Shown: positions 57,886 to 64,000 of the stretch, piece after piece
How the letters are laid out: each line of letters opens with the position of its first letter
Position numbering within the stretch: the first letter of the stretch is position 1
Origin: Crossaster papposus
Lineage: Eukaryota; Echinodermata; Asteroidea; Velatida; Solasteridae
Length of the DNA: 64,000 nt
Direction of reading: 5' to 3'
Assembly: GCA_037893245.1 (NCBI GenBank)
Contig: JBAIAA010000315.1
Coordinates: 930,001-994,000 of the forward strand
Translations under genes and position numbers: made by a program
Notes under the pieces: generated by a model
The model's database searches: none
Seen by the model: the letters and a program-made list of their open reading frames with translations, nothing else
Told to the model about the DNA's origin: nothing

Positions 57886-58115
57886 TTAAATCGAGGAGTT
57901 TCTTACGGACATGTACACACACGTTTGTTTATGGTGTAAATCGAGGAGTTTCCTTTGTTTCTCCCGAAAATTTCCTTTGTTTGTACTTTTTTCGACGGCT
58001 CCCATTGGTTTTGTACACGAATCTCAATCGAGGTCGTCCTCGATTCTAACCCTAACCCCAATTCACCTTCGTGTCGCCATGTGTGTGTCCTCCATTTACA
58101 CCATAAACAAACGCA
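57886..58115. mobile_element. MITE with embedded CTAACCCTAACCCC, copy 3, in gene D intron 1
   Basis: Left end GTTTATGGTTTAAATCGAGG is repeated at 57929 (GTTTATGGTGTAAATCGAGG), right end CTCCATTTACACCATAAAC. Rest of intron 1 (58116-58905) is AT-rich without recognised features. Confidence 0.75.
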
Positions 58116-58918
58116 CGCACGTATGCGCTATGTGTGCATTTACTACAGACTTGGGCCAAGTCAAACTTGTAACGAGCCGCTGAAATTCTTGTCGGGTCTA
58201 TTCATTTTACTAAGAAGTGACTCAAGTCAAGTTTAAGAAGATCGAGTCATTTCGAGTTACGATTATTTAAACACAATAATAACAAAAATTAAAAAGAGAG
58301 AACAAGTACTTTGTTTGCATTTTAAAAATAAATAATAAATCACCCGAAGCTAACAAATTAGAAAATGCGTTTCCAAATTCCGGTCTTTTATCGTCTTTTC
58401 TTTTTGGGTATTTGAGTGAATATTTGTTTTTGCTCAAAACGAAATGTTTAGACTCAACTTGCCGATGTGCACCTTTCTCAGCATTGTTTCTCAGGAACTT
58501 TTTCACATGCTCTAGAAAAAAATGTGTTTATACAAGGATTTCAAGTGTTAGTCATTTTTGTTTCACCCAGATTTGTGTGCATAAACATAAATTGCTTTAT
58601 GTCTCACATAAATTCCTAATGAGATTCTCAATCGTGGTTTAGGCAAAAAAAGATATTACGGGGCTTTCTTGTTGGTGATGTGTGTATAATATATAAATAT
58701 ATACATACACACGTTAAACAAAGTACTCTAATTTCTTTCTGACATAATAAAACTGACATCTTAAACATCTGTTTATTTCTTGCAACATACACGTAATTAT
58801 AATATGCATGGTGGTATATCTTATTTATTACAACCTCTTCAGCTTAACTTGTATTTGACTTATTAATACATTGTATCTTTTCATTGCATCCTAATTTTAT
58901 ACTAGAGCGAAAAACAAA

Positions 58919-61888
58919 ATGGCTGCCAAGATGTTCTTCGTGATCCTTGCTCTGGCCGTGATGACCGCCTTCGTCATGGCGAACAAAGACGACGACTTCG
59001 AAGATGCCGAGCTGTATGAAATGGTGAAGAGAGGAAGGAAGAATAAAAAGGCTCGCTACTTTAGTAAGTGTCCACTGGAAACATTATACAAATATTTACT
59101 AGTAAAACTAGCTTCCCGAGGTGATCCACGGAGCATTCTATTTTCCCGAGGCGAAGCCGAGAAAAACGGAATGCACCATGGATCGCTGAGAGAGGCTAGT
59201 TTTACTACACAACGAGATAAAGCAATCAACATTTTGTTTTATACCACCTCACCCAGAGATTCTGCTTGGTTTAAAGATTTTTTAAAATTATTTAAACTTA
59301 AATACACGTACAGTTAAAATAGACTTCTATTTCAATGAACAAATTCAATGGTGGGAAATGTATTTGTTTTCTTCCAAACTACCCCTTCACAACATGTTTT
59401 GACCATAGATATAGAATTAAAATTTTAATTATATATCTATGGTTTTGACCCAGCTCTGTAGCGCTGGATCCTCGGAACAATACGCGCTACGCGCTACGCG
59501 CTACGCTCGACGCGCACGCCCGCATGTATCTGCACTCCATATAAATATCAAATAAGTTAAGAGGGCCTAATATTTCGATCTTAACAAGATCTTCTTTAGA
59601 GACAAAATGGCTGTGTACAAACAAACATATATAGGGCAACATACAGAATGATGCACATCATGGTTGGCGGAAGAAACACAAAAGAAAAAGCACAGAGTCC
59701 AGTAGAACAAATAACTAGATCAAAAGTGCGTTTACTACATGCATACTGGGCGACGCCATTAGTCATGTGAACAGGGGTGCGTTCCACTCACGCCACTCAC
59801 GTTGCCAACGTTTGCCAACGTTCGCGTGAGTGGAACGCAATGTGCGCCAATTATGTTAGCGAACGTTAGGCGGCGAAAACGGCGAACGACATTACGAGCT
59901 GTTCGCTGTTGGCCAGTGACGTATTCTAAAGATAGCAAAGAGGTTAGCAGGCGGCAGTGTTCTTTTTACGGTTTTTATACTTTTCGTTATAAACGGTGAA
60001 TTGTTTTGAGCAGTCAAAGGAGTCTTTTAAAGACAAATAACGAGCTGGACAATGCAATTGGTGCAGCAGCAAACCAAACAATGTCACTGTCACTGGGCGC
60101 CGCCATTTTGAAAACGTATTTGTTAAAACATCGTTCCATTTCAACTGGCGCCAACTCAAAACGTTGGCGAACGTTCACGCGAACAGTTCGCGTATTAGTC
60201 GAACGTATCCCAGGGTTACAGTTTGTAAGCGTCACGATCTGCCGCTTCACTGCATCTACTATACCGTTGTTTGTACAAACGTTTTTCTTTTGAAAACATT
60301 CCAATTTGGTAATAATGCTTTTATAGTGGGTGCGTACGTGCGTATGTTAAAAATACATACATTTTGTAATTGAAAATGTCACGTTAACAGGGCAACGACC
60401 CTGGGCCCAATTTCTTGGCTCTGCTTACCGTTAGCGAAAAATCCCTGCTTACTATAGCAGAAAATTCGGTGCTTACGGTAAACGTATTTCACGCGTTAGC
60501 AAGGAATTTTGGTCTCTGAGCATGCGTACATCCCGTAACTTAGGATTCTGTGCTTACCGGGTGAGCAAATAATTTTTCTGCTAGCGCGGTTAGCGGAAAA
60601 TGGTGACCGTAAGCGAGGAATTCTGTGGTTAACAGAGCCATGAAATTGGGCCCTGTTCATGTGACTTGTTAGTATTGATTATATAGCAGTTGCGTAGCGC
60701 GTCCGTGCACAACAAAAACATTCCGTGCACAACAAAAACATTCCGTGCACAACAAAAACATTCCGTGCACAACAAAAACATTCCGTGCACAACAAAAACA
60801 TTCCGTGCACAACAAAAACATTCCGTGCACAACAAAAACATTCCGTGCACAACAAAAACATTCCGTGCACAACAAAAACATTCCGTGCACAACAAAAACA
60901 TTCCGTGCACAATAAACTCGAACGGTACGCGCGCGCGCTTCCGATCTGGGCCCAATTTCTTGGCTCTGCTTACCGTTAGCGTAAAATCCCTGCTTACTAT
61001 AGCAGAAAATTCGGTGCTTACGGTAAACGTATTTCACGCGTTAGCAAGGAATTTTGGTCTCTGAGCATGCGTACATCCCGTAACTAAGGATTCTGTGCTT
61101 ACCGGGTGAGCAAATATTTTTTCTGCTAGCGCGGTTAGCGGAAAATGGTGACCGTAAGCGAGGAATTCTGTGGTTAACAGAGCCATGAAATTGGGCCCTG
61201 GTTATTTATTTGTCTGATACATATGGCTATGACATATGTAATATAGTGCCATTAGTAAAGTACTTTGGTTGCTAATGGTTAAATAATTGAGCCCACGAAA
61301 TATCCTGAATACTATCTCAGCCCCCTGGGAGGAATACACGCTGCCGTTTCGGCGCAACGCCGCTAATAACAAACATATCTGCCCTTATCGGTACCCATTT
61401 AGGTACTCATTTCAATTCTGGGTGGGAAGGAGCAATTTGTGACAACGTTCCTTGCTAAATAGTGCATCGGCATAGTTCAATATATTAAACCGATTGTACA
61501 TTTTGTGATAAAAAGCACCAAAATAGCACATTATATCTATAATTGCATACAAAATCATTTATAGATTGGGAGGCACGTGAAATTTAACTTGTATCGGCCT
61601 GGACAGCCATTTTTTTTAAATGGCCGCCACAGAACATGAGTAACATGACTGAATATTATGTTTTAGTTTCTCTCGATTTTATTTGGTAACAGCTTTCGGG
61701 CCGACCCAAACCCACAACCTACAGCTTTAATTACAGGCGTGCAAACTGCCATGCTCTATACTGTACTGGTTATAATTTTATGACATTTTTTTCTCTTGCT
61801 TCCCATTTTGCTAGAATGTCCCGGTGAGTTTAATGTCGGAGAATGCGTCTGCGACAGAAAACAGGGAAACATACCCGTGGTATGCTAA
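58919..61888 (+). CDS. Peptide gene D: secreted cationic four-cysteine peptide precursor
   Basis: Coding exons 58919-59063 and 61815-61888, phase 1 (donor A/GTAAGT, acceptor GCTAG), 72 residues. Signal peptide 1-21 is identical to the other copies. Acidic propiece NKDDDFEDAELYEM, KR at 37-38. The predicted mature part, 34 residues, starts GRKNKKARYFK and has C-x8-C-x-C-x10-C, ending on the last Cys; net charge about +5, the highest of the four. Exon 2 of the transcript begins 58906 after TACTAG. The open frame running past the donor to 59317 is intron with a small MITE. Intron 2 is the longest of the family (2,751 bp) and full of repeats. Function inferred as for A to C. Confidence 0.85.
59098..59212. 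mobile_element. Small palindromic MITE in gene D intron 2
   Basis: TAGTAAAACTAGC...GATCCA on the left is mirrored by TGGATCGC...GCTAGTTTTACTA on the right, with TTCTCGG/CCGAGAA-type inner arms. Confidence 0.8.
59400..59830. repeat. Short hairpins and CGCGCTACG repeat
   Basis: A hairpin at 59398-59455 (ACCATAGATATAGAATTAA / TTAATTATATATCTATGGT), tandem CGCTACGCG at 59486-59510, and a hairpin at 59779-59829 (GCGTTCCACTCACG / CGTGAGTGGAACGC). The remainder to 60402 has related GTTGGCGAACG phrases but no gene. Confidence 0.7.
60403..60653. mobile_element. GGGCCCAATTTC MITE, copy 1
   Basis: GGGCCCAATTTCTTGGCTCTG / CAGAGCCATGAAATTGGGCCC ends, interior with GCTTACCGTTAGCG / CCGTAAGCG. 251 bp. Nearly identical to 60948-61198. 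Confidence 0.9.
60701..60912. repeat. 20-bp minisatellite, 10 perfect copies
   Basis: TTCCGTGCACAACAAAAACA repeated ten times (first copy differs by one base) plus a partial. Each carries the GTGCAC palindrome. The 20-bp period makes all frames open, so the long cysteine-rich frames on the minus strand are artefacts. Confidence 0.95.
60948..61198. mobile_element. GGGCCCAATTTC MITE, copy 2
   Basis: Same length and same orientation as copy 1, differing at only a few sites. The two MITEs bracket the 20-bp minisatellite. Confidence 0.9.
61199..61814 (+). other. 3' part of gene D intron 2
   Basis: No repeat partner or exon recognised before the acceptor at 61814. Confidence 0.5.
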
Positions 61889-62818
61889 TAGAAAGGCCCG
61901 GACCTCACCCGTGATAGCTCTGTGGAAACGGATGCTACCACAGCGACTGCACAAACTGGATGTTTAAACAACCTTTAATTAAAATCAATATTGTGTAATT
62001 TTAGAGACGAATAATTCGGTAAACGTACACAATGTAAAGTTTTAGAAATTTTACTATAATTCCACGGCTCTGTCTGTCCTTCTTGGTGTCTGTCTCTGTG
62101 TGTGTATAACCGTATTTCGATTATCTCCAGAACTAGACACCGTATGAAGTTGAACATCGGCAGGTGTATTGCTCAGGACCCAATAATGTGTAATTTTACG
62201 TGAACTTGTTTGGATAAGCTATTCTCGAAAAAAAAACTGAAAATAAAGCAACAATCTTGGAGGCCTATATAAACCCGCAGACGTGACGGTATGGATCGCC
62301 ACGCACTGTTGCAAATTTTGAACTATATACCGCCACGCTTAATTGCGGATCTAGCGAAGGCCATCAAGAAAGTCGCCGGTTCGGAAAAAGGCATATTATT
62401 GTTACCTGGGAAATGCACAGGTAATTGAAGTATTGAAAGGAAAAACAATGCACGCAGTTTACGCTAACAAAGGATTGTGCCAGACTCCAAAACACCATTA
62501 TTAATTACTGTATGACTTTCGTCATTATTGGCCTTTACCTTGGTGTTAATAATATTACTCTTACTAGTAACCGCAAAAGCTTAAGTTAGAGGAAACATTA
62601 TACAATGTGGTGGAACCTAGTTAATGTCCTGTTAAACCTTTAACCTACCTTCAACGGCTAACGAAACTATACCTGTAGAAAAGTTGTATTTTAATATCAC
62701 ACCAGTCACAAGTAAATTTGTTGAATGTATTTGGTGTAATACAGATCCATGTACACGAAGATATACGAGATCCTTAATTGTACATTCATTGTTTATTCAA
62801 TTGAGCGTAATAAAATAT

Positions 62819-62824
62819 GCAGGG
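62819..62824 (+). terminator. Polyadenylation signal of gene D
   Basis: AATAAA in GAGCGTAATAAAATATGCAG, about 930 nt after the stop and matching the other copies. The 3' UTR contains the family block TTTTAGAGACGAATAATTCG (61997) and an inserted stretch (about 62045-62400) not seen in A to C. Confidence 0.7.
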
Positions 62825-62917
62825 TAAAAACCAGTAAATCGTTGTATGTATCCTAATCAATCAATGAATTTCCCGCCCATTGCCATTTGCAGTTATAGGG
62901 GGGACAATTCTACCGAA

Positions 62918-63176
62918 ATTATTGAGAAATATCTTACTTATTTGAAAGTAAAATAATGATCGTAGGCATCCAGCAAAATGATTAGGCTAGATATTCTGTA
63001 ATTGTGACGAACATTGAATTTTATAAAAACAAATTCACAATTTCTTGCTTTTCTCAGCATCCATGTTTGTAAAATTTCACAGTTCAGTTCAGTTAAACGA
63101 TATTTACTATAAAATGCAACCCCCTTAATCCACTCATTCCTCATATTTTAAGCAATAACCAATGGTGTATCCCACC
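62918..63176 (-). mobile_element. Truncated copy of the 23527-23862 MITE
   Basis: Inverted relative to 23527: 'ttacttatttgaaagtaaa' and 'catccagcaaaatgatt' correspond to 23740-23830. Right end ACCAATGGTGTATCCCACC. The left end is missing. Confidence 0.8.
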
Positions 63177-63177
63177 T

Positions 63178-63966
63178 TTAAAGGGGTACATTGCTTTGGA
63201 TCGGGCGTTTTTATGTATACAAATAAAATGGATATGGTCGGGAAGCGTTTTTTTAAAGTAGAATATAACGATTCACACATCTATTCTTTCAAATGTTGTG
63301 GTTTTTGTTTAGTTTATTTGTGACAAATAACGGTCCGTAATATTGCAGATGTAGGCTATTATTTACTCCCCCCTAAAACGGACCGTGTTTACTAGTCGTA
63401 TATTTCAGTCACATGTGATCTTTGAAAATGCGTGTGCCTACTACATTGTACCTCGCAGATACCACATACATCTGGGGCCTGTTTTGGCGCGCACAACCAA
63501 GAACTGTTTCGGTAGTCGGCCATTGGCTGAGCATTTTGGCGACATCGGTTGTGGCATGATCACGTGGCTGTTGCGATCAAAGTTGAACCGACGGTCGGGG
63601 TTAATATCGCGCAATGCATGATGAGACAACATGGCGCATCAAGATCGTAGCCATGGTAACGAGGTTTATGCTACAGTGGCATAACACCTCAATTCTAAGT
63701 GTGATATCGGTCGTGTATTCAATGCAATATTTGCGGCACTAGTCTAATTACACGATACAGCCCATCATTATTCCATGACGGCCGGAAATGCGTCTACGGA
63801 TAACCCAAAATGTCCACTGCGTCAAACGTAAACAACGTAGTGTTTTCGTCTTTTCTCGGGAAAACGGTAAGACATTAGTTTAGTTTTCTTTCAACCAGAT
63901 GTTTAAAATAGGATAAGTAAACAATCCAAAACATACAATTTCAGCTAGGGTCATGTACCCCTTTAA
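63178..63966. mobile_element. TIR element TTAAAGGGGTAC, about 790 bp
   Basis: TTAAAGGGGTAC at 63178 is mirrored by GTACCCCTTTAA at 63966. The right 130 bp is repeated at 48880-49020. TTAA may be target duplication. No coding sequence recognised. Confidence 0.65.
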
Positions 63967-64000
63967 TTTCAGCAGTCACATTTATATTAAATGCATAGAT

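Noticed and set aside
59064..59317. Extended 132-residue version of peptide D
   Set aside because: It runs past a GTAAGT donor into a palindromic MITE; the spliced form matches the three other copies.
60679..61037. Long cysteine-rich frames repeating NVFVVHGMFLLCTECFCC
   Set aside because: They read through a 20-bp minisatellite in all three frames; the period not being a multiple of three produces the pattern. Not a gene.

Overview
This 64 kb window is animal nuclear DNA. Introns carry GT-AG signals, one intron looks like the minor U12 AT-AC class, transcripts end at AATAAA signals, and much of the sequence is mobile-element debris (L2/CR1-like LINEs, a DIRS-like reverse transcriptase, tRNA-derived SINEs, and hAT-, piggyBac- and Harbinger-like elements and MITEs). 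The repeat profile and gene content suggest a marine invertebrate deuterostome, most likely an echinoderm. That placement is inference and no species is claimed. Most short open frames in the window are noise in repeats.

Layout. At 0.2-4.5 kb lie the last five visible exons of URB2 (nucleolar ribosome-biogenesis protein) on the + strand; one of its introns has U12-type ends. From 4.6 to 16.6 kb there is almost only repeat material, including a hairpin with four CRE palindromes. From 16.7 to 62.8 kb there are four members (A, B, C, D) of a family of small secreted cationic peptide genes, all on the + strand. Each has a TATA promoter, a non-coding first exon, a second exon for signal peptide, acidic propiece, KR site and basic stretch, and a third exon for a four-cysteine tail, plus a conserved AATAAA-containing 3' region. 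B and C encode identical 74-residue precursors and lie in a recent segmental duplication. The architecture is that of host-defence peptides, but I do not recognise the family.

Between B and C (36.3-48.3 kb) sits a minus-strand gene that I could assemble exon by exon: a Tudor-like N-terminus, six near-identical 129-nt in-phase cassette exons, a large exon holding three tandem 873-bp copies of a zinc-finger/recombinase-core module, a tyrosine-recombinase-like C-terminal core, an acidic exon and a SANT/Myb-like last exon. One in-frame TAG interrupts it just before the C-terminal core. It resembles transposon-derived tyrosine-recombinase genes. The introns between the cassettes carry long polypurine tracts.

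How the parts relate: the peptide cluster grew by duplication with 3' flanks still alignable in all four copies, and independent mobile insertions (hAT-like MITE after A and B, piggyBac-like element after C, a palindromic MITE in intron 2 of A, B and C) mark each copy's separate history. The best candidates for a new system are the peptide cluster and the cassette-exon recombinase-like gene lying inside it.
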